Shown: positions 1 to 9,660 of the stretch, piece by piece
Layout: each line of letters starts with the position of its first letter
Position numbering within the stretch: the first letter of the stretch is position 1
From: CAYMWF01 sp964394085 [NCBI: uncultured Gemmatimonadota bacterium]
GTDB taxonomy: Bacteria > GCA-2686955 > CAYMWF01
NCBI GenBank assembly: GCA_964394085.1
Contig: CAYMWF010000017.1
Span: 12,609-76,608 of the forward strand
Direction: 5' to 3'
DNA length: 64,000 nucleotides
Made by a program: the position numbers and the translations under genes
The notes under the pieces: generated by a model
Seen by the model: the letters and a program-made list of their open reading frames with translations, nothing else
Told to the model about the DNA's origin: nothing
The model's database searches: none

Positions 1-1451
1 CTCTCCGAAAAAGAGCCCCCGCCGCATTTTTCCAGCTCGATAAGAGCCAGGGCCAGGTAATTCAGGACCAGGATATGGGACCTCGTGTCGTCGACGGGAT
101 CGGCAAGCCGGATGTATTCCTCGTATAGCCGGACGGACCGTTCCAGGTTCCGGCGCCGCCCGCCCCGTTTGCGGAAATAATTTACATAGGCCAGGTTGAA
201 CAGCGTCTTGACATGCTCGCGTTTCGAACTGTCGACACGCCTGATCCTGAGGGTCGCCTCCAGGAGCTCATTCGCCTTTTCGAGGTTTTCGTCGCGATCG
301 CCGCGGAGTCGGTCGCCGTAACAGACGGCCATGTTGCTCGTTGTGATCGCCCAGTACCTGGGGAAAGCTTCTTCTGTCCTGACGCGGAGGGAACGCCGGT
401 ACAGATCGATAGCTTTTTCAAGGTTCCCGGCCCGGTCTCCTCTTAACCGTTTTTCGTAGACGGCCGCCAGGTTGTTCACAGCGGTCGACCACCTGAAAGG
501 TTGATCGTTTTCGGTCCAGATCGTCAGCGCAGCCTCGTAGCACCTGAGAGCCTCCTCGGCGTTCACCGAGTTGTCACCCCTCAGGCGATGCCTGTAGAGG
601 AGCGCCAGGTTGTGCTGAAACCGGGCCCAGTGATCCGGGTATTCGTCCCTGGTCCAGATGGCGGAAGATTCCCGGGCCAGCTCGATGGCCCGCTCCAGGT
701 TCGCAGCCCGGCTTCCATTGAGCCGTCTTCTGAACGCCACCGACATGTTCGTCAGTGTAGAGGCCCACTCGAAGGGAAAGGCTTCAGGGGTGCCGTTATC
801 CAGGATCCAGGCATACAGTTCGATGGCGGATTCTATGTTGTCGGCCTGATCTCCGGTGAGACGGTTCTGGTAAGCTATTCCGAGGTTGATCCTGCTCCTG
901 ATCCGCTCGGCGAGAATGTCGAGACGATCCCAGAACCCGGAGAGAGAGTTGAATATCCGGATCATTCTTTCGATGTTGTCCGCGCGGCTCCCCCGCTGGC
1001 AGCGGAGCAGCGAAAATCCGAGCTGATGTTCCACTTCAGCCCGGAGGAGCGGATGTTCATCGCCATCCAGATCCTGCAGGACCGATTCGAACAGTTCTCC
1101 CGCATCGTCAAATCTGTCGAGCCTGAAAAGCCTCACTGCCTCCTGGCACTGCTGAACAACCCGCGGATGCGTCACCCTGGAAAAGGCATCGCGGCATTCA
1201 TCGCTCAACCTGGTGCCGAAAAACGCCCGCTCGATTCCGACCTCCCTGCAGCGGTTGAACAGATACATGTTGGACGAGATCCCGCTCACCCCGGCGTGGT
1301 CGCTGCCGGCTTTCGCTTCCTCGCGCATACGCTCCAGAAAGACCATACCCTCGTCGCTGTACAGTTCGGGATGCGCTACGATGATACGCCAGGTGTAGCT
1401 CCTGATGGGAGAAGCGAGTATCTCTCTGAACAGACTTTCGAAATCGACCAT
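1..1451 (-). CDS. TPR-repeat protein, paralogue of the CHAT protein (partial, C-terminus outside window)
   Basis: The frame is open on the minus strand from an ATG at 1451 to the left edge (483 codons seen, no stop). It begins MVDFESLFREILASPIR and continues with repeats of about 50 residues of the type GDRxxNLExAIxLYxxxLxxxTxxxxPxxWAxxxxNLAxxYxxRLR, which are degenerate TPR helices. The first 150 residues align with the start of the CHAT protein at 6239 (FEKYLDAPFRLDAWRIL versus FREILASPIRSYTWRII, then FNRCREVGIERAFFGTRL versus FERCRSIGPERAFFGRTL), so the two are paralogues. The C-terminus lies outside the window; by analogy it may end in a CHAT peptidase domain, but that is inference. It is divergent from the beta-helix gene at 1691. 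No clear Shine-Dalgarno was seen, so the start rests on the alignment with its paralogue. Confidence 0.8.
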   Translation of the reverse strand, partial: MVDFESLFREILASPIRSYTWRIIVAHPELYSDEGMVFLERMREEAKAGSDHAGVSGISSNMYLFNRCREVGIERAFFGTRLSDECRDAFSRVTHPRVVQQCQEAVRLFRLDRFDDAGELFESVLQDLDGDEHPLLRAEVEHQLGFSLLRCQRGSRADNIERMIRIFNSLSGFWDRLDILAERIRSRINLGIAYQNRLTGDQADNIESAIELYAWILDNGTPEAFPFEWASTLTNMSVAFRRRLNGSRAANLERAIELARESSAIWTRDEYPDHWARFQHNLALLYRHRLRGDNSVNAEEALRCYEAALTIWTENDQPFRWSTAVNNLAAVYEKRLRGDRAGNLEKAIDLYRRSLRVRTEEAFPRYWAITTSNMAVCYGDRLRGDRDENLEKANELLEATLRIRRVDSSKREHVKTLFNLAYVNYFRKRGGRRRNLERSVRLYEEYIRLADPVDDTRSHILVLNYLALALIELEKCGGGSFSE

Positions 1452-1690
1452 AACGGCACCGTCGCTTTATTGACTGGCTGCGGGATGCAGGAACCAACTC
1501 TGTTTGAAATAGCTGACAATCATATAGTACCCCAATCCCCTCTCAGATTCAATAATGTAACGAACCCGTATAACCGAAGTCCCCGGCACCGGGCTCCCCG
1601 GCATTCTTCACCATCGAGCTTGCCGTTCAGGGTTTTCGCTGCTAAAATTCCATGTATTCAAGGAACACACTGTAAAGGAAGGAGCCCCGC

Positions 1691-4600
1691 ATGCCGCGAA
1701 CAATCGCCGCCGTCCTCGCACAGGTCTGCTTCTTATTGATTCTTTTTTCATCGCCGGGATTCGGTGCGACAATCCGCGTCCCTTCCGACCAGCCGACCAT
1801 CCAGGCCGGCATCGACGCCTCGGTCGACGGTGACACCGTGCTCGTCGCCGACGGCACTTACTCCGGCCCCGGGAACATCGGAATCGACTTTGAGGGCAGA
1901 GCAATCAGCTTGCTGTCGGAAAACGGGCCGGCCGCCACCATTATCGACTGCCGGTGCGACCACAGGGGATTCGAGTTCACGAGCGGCGAAAAACTATCGT
2001 CGATCCTGGAAGGTTTCTCAATCCTCGGAGGTACCAGCTGGGAAGGCGGCGGGATCCAGTGCGAAGGCTCCTCTCCAACAATCAGGAACTGCATGATTTC
2101 CGGGATTGGGGGAGCCAAAGGAAGCGGGATCTATTGCGCGCGCTCCTCCCCGAGGATCACGGACTGTACGATTTCCGGGTATACCGAACGCAGCTTGAGC
2201 GGAATATACTGCCGGCAATCCTCGCCGATTATCACGAACTGCGATATATACGACATTATTGCAGGCGGAGGCGGAGGCGGCATCTACTGTTACGAATCGA
2301 ACCCGGAAATAATCGATTGTTCGATTTTCCGCAATACCGCCTCCTACGGCGGCGGAATCTACTGCAGCAAGTCTTCACCCACTATCAGGCATTGTGTGAT
2401 AGCCGGGAACGAAACCACTCATTCCAAATACGGCGGCGGCGCGATCTACTGCCTGAACTCAACGCCGGTAGTCGCCAACTGCACCCTCACCGGGAACTGC
2501 GCCAATGTGAAAACCGGAGGAATCCACACCGAAGATTCTTACCCGGTAATAACGAACAGCATACTCTGGGATAATGATCCTCCCGAGTTTTACGTATCCG
2601 GAGAAGGCGGTCCGGTCGTCACCTATTCCGACGTGCAGGGAGGCTGGACCGGCGAAGGCAATATCGACGCCGATCCCCTCTTCGTGGATCCGGATTCATG
2701 GAATTTCAGATTACAGGCCGAATCCCCTTGTATCGATGCCGGAGATCCCTGTTCGAGGATGGATGCGGACGGCTCCAGAAACGACGCGGGCGCTTTCGGG
2801 GGGAACGGCGACATGCCGGACGGCTCTGTCGGAGGTTGTTTGTCCGGCACACTGTCCAAGCTCAATTCCCCCTACATCGTGTCGGAAAACATCGTGATAG
2901 AAACCGGCGCTGAACTCGAAATCGAGCCGGGTGTCGAGCTTCTGATTCACAATAACAGCAGCATCATCGTTTACGGCGAACTTTCGGCCGATGGAACGCC
3001 GGACGACTCTATCACGGTTACAAGATACAAAGAATGGGACACGTGCGGAGGGTTCAGGTTCCTCGGAGGAGCCGGGTCTCTATCCTTCTGCCGGATCGAA
3101 AATTGCCGAAACGGCGAGGGCGGGGCGATATACTGCGCATCTTCATCACCGCGGATCACCGGCTGCACCATATCCGGCAACAGCACCGTCTGGGGCGACG
3201 GCGGCGGAATCTGTTGTTACGATTCCTTCCCGACCATCACGAACTGTTTGATTACCGGGAATGTAGTAACAGGGCAATATGACGATGGCGGCGGAATCTA
3301 TTCCTGCGACTCGTACCCCACCATTTCAAACTGCACGATTTCAGGAAATTCCGCTTCCGACGGCAGCGGAATCTACGCCGACTACGCAAATATCACGAAC
3401 TGCATAATCTGGCTGGATTCGATCGCCACAACCCGGACGGGTGAACTGGACATCACATTTTCAGACATCGAAGGAGGCTGGCCCGGCGAGGGCAACATCG
3501 ACGCCGATCCGCTGTTCGTCGACCCGGAATCCGGCGATTACCGCCTGCAGCCCGGTTCGCCGTGCATAGATGCGGGAGATCCCCATTCGAGGCTCGACAG
3601 TGACGGTTCCGCCAATGACATGGGTTGTTTCGGCGGGCTGGGCGAACTGCCCGAAGGAACTATTGGCGGCTGCGTCTCGGGCATTCTTTCCACGGACGGC
3701 TCGCCGTACATCGTGTTATCCGACCTCGTGATTGAAAAGGGAACAACCCTCGCAGTCGAACCGGGCGTGGAAATCCATCTTCATAACGGATGCGGTGTAT
3801 TCGTACATGGTGAACTGCTGGCCGAAGGAACTGAAGACAGCTCCATTTTTTTCACGAAATTCCTGGATGAAGATGCCGGCGGCGGGATCAGGTTCGTCAA
3901 CGGTTCGGGGACGCTCGAATACTGCACCATCCAAAACTGCCGAAACTATAACGGAGGCGGAATCTACTGCCATTCCTCGCATCCTTCCATCTCGAAATGC
4001 ACCATTTCGGGGAATACTGCGTTGGGAGGCGGCGGAGGGATCTATGTCAACAGCTCATCTCAGGCGATAGAGGATTGTTTCATAAGCGATAATTACGCTT
4101 TCAACGGCGGAGGTTTCTTCTGTTCCCATTCCGACATTTCCATATCCGGTTCGAATGTAACCGCCAACAGGGCTGAAAACCGCGGCGGGGGCCTCTATTT
4201 CTACAGATCCACCCCGTCAATCACCGGATGTTCGATTTCCGCGAATTCGGTCGATTCGTCCGGTGGCGGCGGTATCTATTCTTCGTTTTCCGATCCGACA
4301 ATCGAGGACTGCACGATTTCATCAAATCGCGCCGAAGGTACCGGCGGTGTCTTCTGTTATCCCTCTCCTTTGACAATATTGAACTCCACCATCTCAGGGA
4401 ATAGCGGGGGAAGCGGGATCTATTGTTATGAATCTTCGATCATCGAAAACTGTGTAGTCTCCAACAATCAATGCCATAGTATGAGCGCCTTCGGCGGAGG
4501 AATCCACTGCAAGGGAACCGTCGTACGGAATTGCGAAATAAGATCGAATCACATCGGGTATTATTATGGATATGGAAGCAGCGGCGGCGGTATCTACTGC

Positions 4601-5962
4601 CTGTCCTCTACAATCGAGAACTGCATAATCAGCGGAAATTCGGCGACAGGAGCAGTCGAATCCGTTGACGGCGGCGGGATATACGCAAATTCTTCGAGTA
4701 CAATCTCAAACTGCACAATAACCTCCAACAGCGTACAAAGTTACGATGATATGGGTTACGGTGGAGGAATATACTGTTCCAGGCATGGCTGTACCGTTAT
4801 AGAAAACTGCACCTTGTTGGATAATCGGACCGAAGATTACGGAGGCGGGGTTTATTGCGAGGGCTCCTCGATCATAAAAGATTGTATTGTTACTTCAAAC
4901 ACCGGGTATTGCGGAGGAGGCGGCATCTACTGTGAAGACGCAGATTCGCTGACGATCTCGGACTGCACGGTATCAGAACATGATGGACTGATCGGCGGCG
5001 GCATCTTCTTGAAAGGTCCATCGAACCCGATAATAGAAAACTGCATTATACTCGATAATGTCGCGTACTATGACGGGGGCGGGATCTTTTCTTCGGACGG
5101 GTCCGATGCCGTTATCACTGCCTGCACATTTTCAGGTAATTCGGCCGAACAGGGGGGCGGGATAGCCTGTAAGGCATCAGCCCCGACAATATCGAGCTGT
5201 CTTTTTATAATGAATACCGCTCAAAGCACTCTTGGATCAGCATTTGGAGGCGGGGTCTATTGTTCCGGTTCCCCGATCCTGGAAAGCTGCACCTTCCAGA
5301 AGAACCAGGCCGGCGATTTCGGCGGCGGTATATATACCACCGGCAATCCGACCATAACGAACTGCATACTCCGGGACGACTCTCCCGATGAAATCCACGC
5401 TCCCTCGGGCGATCCCGTGGTTTTATATTCGGATATAGAGGGGGGGTGGCCCGGCCCCGGCAATATCGACGGCGACCCCAGGTTCGTGAAGGATGAATGG
5501 GGGGATTACCATTTACTCTGGGGATCTCCCTGCATCGACGCCGGTCACCCCGGATTACTCGATCCGGACGGCACGAGAAGCGACATGGGCGCTTACAGCT
5601 TCGACCAGTCCAAAGAGCTGATAATCTACCTTTCGCCGGAGACCAATGAAATCAACCCTGGCGAAACCGGTTCGGTCAGCATGACCATATGCAACTCCAA
5701 CCCTTACGAAACAAACTTCGACGCCGGAGCCGGAATCCGTCTTCCGGACGGCTCCCCCTGGCCGGGCAATCCGATTGTCGGCCCGGTCTACGCATCGATT
5801 CGCCCGTCCGGAAATCTTTCCTACGAATTCGATTTCCAGGTGCCGCAGGGCTGGCTCCCCGGAACCTACTCCTTCGCCGCCGGAGTCGGCTACTGCGGGA
5901 GGCGTTACGATCTGGACCACTTCGAGTTCGACGTGGTCGAACACCGAAGCGGCATCGAGTAA
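1691..5962 (+). CDS. Giant secreted right-handed beta-helix repeat protein
   Basis: This 1423-residue protein has a signal peptide (hydrophobic VCFLLILFSSPGFGA, cleavage near 26). An N-terminal cap (VPSDQPTIQAGIDASVDGDTVLVADGTY) is followed by about 40 rungs of the form GGGIYCxxSSPTIxNCTISGN, the parallel beta-helix / polymorphic-outer-membrane repeat type. The rungs form three helix blocks. The blocks are separated by a conserved spacer (SDxxGGWxGEGNIDADPLFVDP...PCIDAGDP) and a carrier segment (SPYIVSxxxVIExGxxLxxEPGVExxxHN). The last 110 residues form a separate C-terminal domain (SKELIIYLSPE...LPDGSPWPGNPIVGPVYASI) shared with the genes at 27578, 30691 and 34098. Such proteins are usually surface adhesins or polysaccharide-active; no catalytic signature was seen. 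Each rung has one or two Cys, unusual for an exported protein and possibly disulfide ladders. Confidence 0.9.
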   Translation: MPRTIAAVLAQVCFLLILFSSPGFGATIRVPSDQPTIQAGIDASVDGDTVLVADGTYSGPGNIGIDFEGRAISLLSENGPAATIIDCRCDHRGFEFTSGEKLSSILEGFSILGGTSWEGGGIQCEGSSPTIRNCMISGIGGAKGSGIYCARSSPRITDCTISGYTERSLSGIYCRQSSPIITNCDIYDIIAGGGGGGIYCYESNPEIIDCSIFRNTASYGGGIYCSKSSPTIRHCVIAGNETTHSKYGGGAIYCLNSTPVVANCTLTGNCANVKTGGIHTEDSYPVITNSILWDNDPPEFYVSGEGGPVVTYSDVQGGWTGEGNIDADPLFVDPDSWNFRLQAESPCIDAGDPCSRMDADGSRNDAGAFGGNGDMPDGSVGGCLSGTLSKLNSPYIVSENIVIETGAELEIEPGVELLIHNNSSIIVYGELSADGTPDDSITVTRYKEWDTCGGFRFLGGAGSLSFCRIENCRNGEGGAIYCASSSPRITGCTISGNSTVWGDGGGICCYDSFPTITNCLITGNVVTGQYDDGGGIYSCDSYPTISNCTISGNSASDGSGIYADYANITNCIIWLDSIATTRTGELDITFSDIEGGWPGEGNIDADPLFVDPESGDYRLQPGSPCIDAGDPHSRLDSDGSANDMGCFGGLGELPEGTIGGCVSGILSTDGSPYIVLSDLVIEKGTTLAVEPGVEIHLHNGCGVFVHGELLAEGTEDSSIFFTKFLDEDAGGGIRFVNGSGTLEYCTIQNCRNYNGGGIYCHSSHPSISKCTISGNTALGGGGGIYVNSSSQAIEDCFISDNYAFNGGGFFCSHSDISISGSNVTANRAENRGGGLYFYRSTPSITGCSISANSVDSSGGGGIYSSFSDPTIEDCTISSNRAEGTGGVFCYPSPLTILNSTISGNSGGSGIYCYESSIIENCVVSNNQCHSMSAFGGGIHCKGTVVRNCEIRSNHIGYYYGYGSSGGGIYCLSSTIENCIISGNSATGAVESVDGGGIYANSSSTISNCTITSNSVQSYDDMGYGGGIYCSRHGCTVIENCTLLDNRTEDYGGGVYCEGSSIIKDCIVTSNTGYCGGGGIYCEDADSLTISDCTVSEHDGLIGGGIFLKGPSNPIIENCIILDNVAYYDGGGIFSSDGSDAVITACTFSGNSAEQGGGIACKASAPTISSCLFIMNTAQSTLGSAFGGGVYCSGSPILESCTFQKNQAGDFGGGIYTTGNPTITNCILRDDSPDEIHAPSGDPVVLYSDIEGGWPGPGNIDGDPRFVKDEWGDYHLLWGSPCIDAGHPGLLDPDGTRSDMGAYSFDQSKELIIYLSPETNEINPGETGSVSMTICNSNPYETNFDAGAGIRLPDGSPWPGNPIVGPVYASIRPSGNLSYEFDFQVPQGWLPGTYSFAAGVGYCGRRYDLDHFEFDVVEHRSGIE

Positions 5963-5991
5963 TCTTCCCCGGCAGATTCCGTCGTATTTTT

Positions 5992-6001
5992 GTCACGTGA
6001 C
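5992..6001. repeat. GTCACGTGAC palindrome, copy 1
   Basis: The core GTCACGTGAC lies 30 bp after the beta-helix stop codon. The left flank is T-rich like the other four copies, but the right flank reads cttttc instead of caaaa, so only the 10-bp core is symmetric. The other copies are near 39845, 48355, 63781 and 63837. Confidence 0.6.
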
Positions 6002-6238
6002 TTTTCTGCCTTGGGACTCCTGTATCGCGGCGGATATTCCATCAACGGCCACACATTTTATCGAATCGCTACCCTCAAAGCTCCCCTCGCCGGCATTGAT
6101 CCGTCACAGTATCGGAATAAGTTGATCGTTGCGCCCGCCGGCGGATTGCGTCTATTATCTTGACGGGCCGGTAACCCGGTGACCGGTTTTTTCGGAGCAA
6201 TAGATACCAGCACCCATCCTCCAGACCGAGACTTCGAA

Positions 6239-9200
6239 ATGGATACTGTCCAGGCGGTTTTCGAAAAGTATCTGGATGCGCCGTTCAGGCTCGATGCGTG
6301 GCGGATCCTCTCGGAGAATCCGGCGCTCTGGAGCGACGAGGGGGTCGCCCATGCCGAGAGCGAACGCCGGAAGACCCGGCGGGAAAAGGATTATAACAGG
6401 CTCCAGGACCTCTCCTCCAAACTGCTCCTCTTCGAGCGATGCAGGTCGATCGGCCCTGAACGGGCATTCTTCGGCAGGACGCTGAACGACGCGGACAGGA
6501 ACTATTTCGAATCATCCGTGCCCGCCGAAGTGACGCCCGTGCTCGCGAAGTGGCGCGAATTCAGGAAAAGTTCGAAGTGGGATGAGCTCTTCCGCGTGCT
6601 GGAAGAGCTGATCGCCGAAAAGAAAGACGAGTATCATCCGCTCCTCATCGCCGAGCTGCGGATGAAGGCCGCCAAGGCCCGCCTCGAATGTCCGATCGGC
6701 GATCGCCCCGAAAATATAGAAACGGCGATCGCTGTATACGAGTCGGTCGTGAAAGCCCGGCCGAGAGATATGCACCCGGAGAGCTGGGCCACCGCCGCGC
6801 ACGCTCTCGGGATGGCCCATTACTTTCGAGTCCGCGGCGATCGCGCCGAGAATATCGAAAAGACCATCGCGTTCCTCGAAGAAGCCGTCGACGTGCACAC
6901 CCGTGAATCGTTCCCCGTTCAGTGGGCCAACATCAACCGCAACATGGCGACCTCCTACCTGTTCAGGATACGGGGAAACCGGCTTGAAAACCTCGAAACG
7001 GCCATCGCCCGTATGGACGCCGCCCTCGAGGTCTACACCCGCGACGATTTCCCCAAGAACTGGGCGGGTTCCCTCCAGAACCTGGCCGTCATGTACCGCA
7101 ACCGGATTCGCGGCGATCGGGCTGAAAACCTGGACAGGGCGCTCGGATTCCTGGAATCCGCCCTCGACATCATGACCCGGGACAGGTTCCCCTTCGTATG
7201 GGGACTGATCCAGCACAGCATGGGCGTGATCCGCTGCGAGCGGCTCCGCGGCGACCGGACCGCCAACCTCGAGAAGGCGATCTCCCTCTTTGAGGGTGCT
7301 CTCGAGGTGAGAACGCGCGACAGGTATCCGGAATACTGGGCCATGTCCCGCGTCAACCTTGCCAACGCCTACCTGGATCGCGCCGCGGGAGATCCCGCCG
7401 AGAATGTCGAAAAAGCAATCGAGGGTTTCCACGAGGTTTTCGATGTCTGGACCTGCGACAGGAACCCCGAAGGCTGGGCTACGGCGATGCGCAACCTCGC
7501 GACCTCATATACAAACCGCACCTGCGGTGACCGCGGGAAGAACCTTCGAACCGCCGCGGAGCTCGGCAATAATTCACTGGAAGTTTTCACGCGAGAGGCC
7601 TATCCCGCCGCCTGGGCCCAATCTCAAAAGGCAGTGGCGGATGCGTATGCGGCCCGAGTGAGCCACGGCCGCGCATGGGATCCCGTAAAGGCGGCGGCGC
7701 ACTATAAAGATGCCCTCGGCGCGGTGATGGTTCATGTCGATCCGAGAAGATACCGGGAATGGGCTATCGCCCTGACGCGGCTGCACGTCCTGGAGCAGAA
7801 CTGGACCGAAGCGCTGGAATCAGCCCGGCTGGCGCATCACGCCGACAGGATCCTGCAGCGGAACGCCACAAGCACCGCCGGCAGAACCCACGAGATCGAA
7901 GAAGGCGCGTCACTCTACTATCTCGCCTCACACTCCTCCGCCCGTCTCGGAGATCTTCCGGGCGCGGTGCGATGGCTCGAGCAGGGCAAGACGAGGGAGC
8001 TCGGGGAAGCCCTGGCGAGGGACAGGTCGATGTTCGAGCGGGATCTCCGGGCCGAACACCGACTGGAGTATCGAAGGCTCATGGAGCGGCTCGGCGAACT
8101 GGAAGCGGAGCAGCGCGGCGCGATTCCGGGGGGGCGCTCCTTCGTCCCCGTCGCCGAGGAGGCCGGGCGCGTCCACGCCGGGCTGGAGCGTCTCGTAGAG
8201 GAGATTCGGCGCTATGTTCCAGATTTTCAGAGGGAAAAACGGGTCAGTATCGAGGAGACAGGTTCTTTCCCGGCCGGAGAAAACACGGTCCGAATCCTCT
8301 TCAACGTCACCGAGTTCGGAACCGTCGTCTTCTTTCTGGCCCGTGCCGGGGGTGAACGCTTCGCCGATCTCATTTTCGTCGACGATTTCACAACGGCGAC
8401 CCTTGAAAAACTAGCCCTGGAATGGCTCGCAGCCCTCGACAGGATGCGGAGCAAAAAGATCACGGATGAAATCGACCGGGCGGGCGTGAAGCTTCACGAT
8501 CTGCTTTTCGCGCCGGTTCGCAGGTGGTTGATGGAGCACGGCAGGAGCGTCGAACACCTCATCCTGATACCGCATCTCACGCTCCACGTTCTTCCCCTCC
8601 ACCTCGTCCGATACCGGTCGAACGGGGCGGAGCGCTACCTTCTCGAGGATTTCGAGGTGAGTTATGCCCCGAGCCTGTCGCTTCTACTGGAAAGAACGCT
8701 CGCAGGTAAGCCGGAGGTAATCGAAGATTCCGGTTCAGCGGCTGAAGGAGACGAGGGTGACCGGCCCGGCCGAGCGCCGCGGAAGGAGGATATGCTGATC
8801 GTCTCGAATCCCACAGGCGATCTCGCATGGTCTTCAGTCGAGGTCGACTCGATTGCGGGCAGGTTTCCCTCGTCGTGCCGCGTCGTATCCGAATCCGATG
8901 CAACGAAAAAACAGGTGATGGATCTCTCCCGGCGGGCGAAATACCTGCACCTGTCCTGCCACGGAATCTTCGATTTCGAGGATTCATGGAACTCGGGAAT
9001 CGTCCTCGCCCCTGCCGAGCCGCTCCCCGAAGCGGAACAGAGCCGTGACGAAACCGCCCACCGGGAGACCGCCCCCCCGGAAGCCGGCCTCACCGGGGAC
9101 GCCGCGGAACAGAGCCGTGACGAAACCGCCCACCGGGAGACCGTCTGCTTGAGGGACGCGGCGGGCCGAAAGATATTCGAAATCAAATCGTATGAAGACG

Positions 9201-9643
9201 GCAGCGAAGACCGGATCACTTACGGCGGTGACGGCTCGGTCCGTTCCAGGGTCCGCGCTCTCCCGGGAGGATCGCAGTATCTCGAAGAATCCGGCGAGCT
9301 CCTGACCCTGAACGAGATCGTAGGGAACCTGGATCTCTCTTCCACCGAGCTCGTGGTGCTGAGCGCGTGCGAGACCGGCATCGTCGGGTTCGGGGGGCGC
9401 TCCGACGAGTTCGTCGGGCTTCCGGGAGGCTTCCTCCGGGCGGGCGCCAGAAAAATCGTGGCATCTCTCTGGGCCGTGGACGACTTTTCCACCGCTCTCT
9501 TCATGGACGAGTTCTACCGGGGCATCGTCGAGGAGAATCTCCCTCCCCGGAAGGCTCTCCGCCGCGCGCAGCTCACCTTCATGTCGGAATCGAAGTGGCA
9601 GAACCCCTTCTTCTGGGGCGCCTTCCGGATCCTCGAATCATAG
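6239..9643 (+). CDS. CHAT-domain (caspase-like) protein with N-terminal TPR repeats
   Basis: This is a 1134-residue protein. Residues 1-150 form a conserved N-terminal region, about 150-560 carry TPR-like repeats of about 50 residues (GDRAENLEKAI...TRDxxPxxWAxxxxNLA), and about 660-1134 form a CHAT peptidase domain. The predicted catalytic dyad is H908 (LSCHGIF) and C1044 (LSACETG), the usual motifs of clan CD cysteine peptidases. The His-Cys spacing is enlarged by an insertion that includes a 24-residue duplication (EQSRDETAHRET twice). An upstream GTG at 6179 would add 20 residues. The ATG at 6239 is preferred because the paralogue at the left edge starts at the equivalent position. CHAT-TPR proteins act in bacterial proteolytic signalling and some antiphage systems; the substrate here is unknown. 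The gene is followed 17 bp later by the amidohydrolase, probably in one operon. Confidence 0.88.
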   Translation: MDTVQAVFEKYLDAPFRLDAWRILSENPALWSDEGVAHAESERRKTRREKDYNRLQDLSSKLLLFERCRSIGPERAFFGRTLNDADRNYFESSVPAEVTPVLAKWREFRKSSKWDELFRVLEELIAEKKDEYHPLLIAELRMKAAKARLECPIGDRPENIETAIAVYESVVKARPRDMHPESWATAAHALGMAHYFRVRGDRAENIEKTIAFLEEAVDVHTRESFPVQWANINRNMATSYLFRIRGNRLENLETAIARMDAALEVYTRDDFPKNWAGSLQNLAVMYRNRIRGDRAENLDRALGFLESALDIMTRDRFPFVWGLIQHSMGVIRCERLRGDRTANLEKAISLFEGALEVRTRDRYPEYWAMSRVNLANAYLDRAAGDPAENVEKAIEGFHEVFDVWTCDRNPEGWATAMRNLATSYTNRTCGDRGKNLRTAAELGNNSLEVFTREAYPAAWAQSQKAVADAYAARVSHGRAWDPVKAAAHYKDALGAVMVHVDPRRYREWAIALTRLHVLEQNWTEALESARLAHHADRILQRNATSTAGRTHEIEEGASLYYLASHSSARLGDLPGAVRWLEQGKTRELGEALARDRSMFERDLRAEHRLEYRRLMERLGELEAEQRGAIPGGRSFVPVAEEAGRVHAGLERLVEEIRRYVPDFQREKRVSIEETGSFPAGENTVRILFNVTEFGTVVFFLARAGGERFADLIFVDDFTTATLEKLALEWLAALDRMRSKKITDEIDRAGVKLHDLLFAPVRRWLMEHGRSVEHLILIPHLTLHVLPLHLVRYRSNGAERYLLEDFEVSYAPSLSLLLERTLAGKPEVIEDSGSAAEGDEGDRPGRAPRKEDMLIVSNPTGDLAWSSVEVDSIAGRFPSSCRVVSESDATKKQVMDLSRRAKYLHLSCHGIFDFEDSWNSGIVLAPAEPLPEAEQSRDETAHRETAPPEAGLTGDAAEQSRDETAHRETVCLRDAAGRKIFEIKSYEDGSEDRITYGGDGSVRSRVRALPGGSQYLEESGELLTLNEIVGNLDLSSTELVVLSACETGIVGFGGRSDEFVGLPGGFLRAGARKIVASLWAVDDFSTALFMDEFYRGIVEENLPPRKALRRAQLTFMSESKWQNPFFWGAFRILES
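9032..9143 (+). repeat. In-frame 72-bp-period duplication inside the CHAT gene
   Basis: A 40-bp identical segment occurs at 9032-9071 and again at 9104-9143, encoding EQSRDETAHRET twice. It sits between the catalytic His and Cys of the CHAT domain. The period is a multiple of three, so the frame is kept. Confidence 0.85.
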
Positions 9644-9660
9644 GAAAGTTATATCCAAAC

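Noticed and set aside
501-1739. Open 412-codon frame on the plus strand at the left end.
   Set aside because: The opposite strand encodes the TPR protein with clear repeat and paralogue alignment; the plus frame has no recognisable feature.
9367-9660. N-terminal extension of the amidohydrolase into the CHAT gene.
   Set aside because: It would overlap the catalytic CHAT coding sequence in another frame; the ATG at 9661 precedes a proper export segment.
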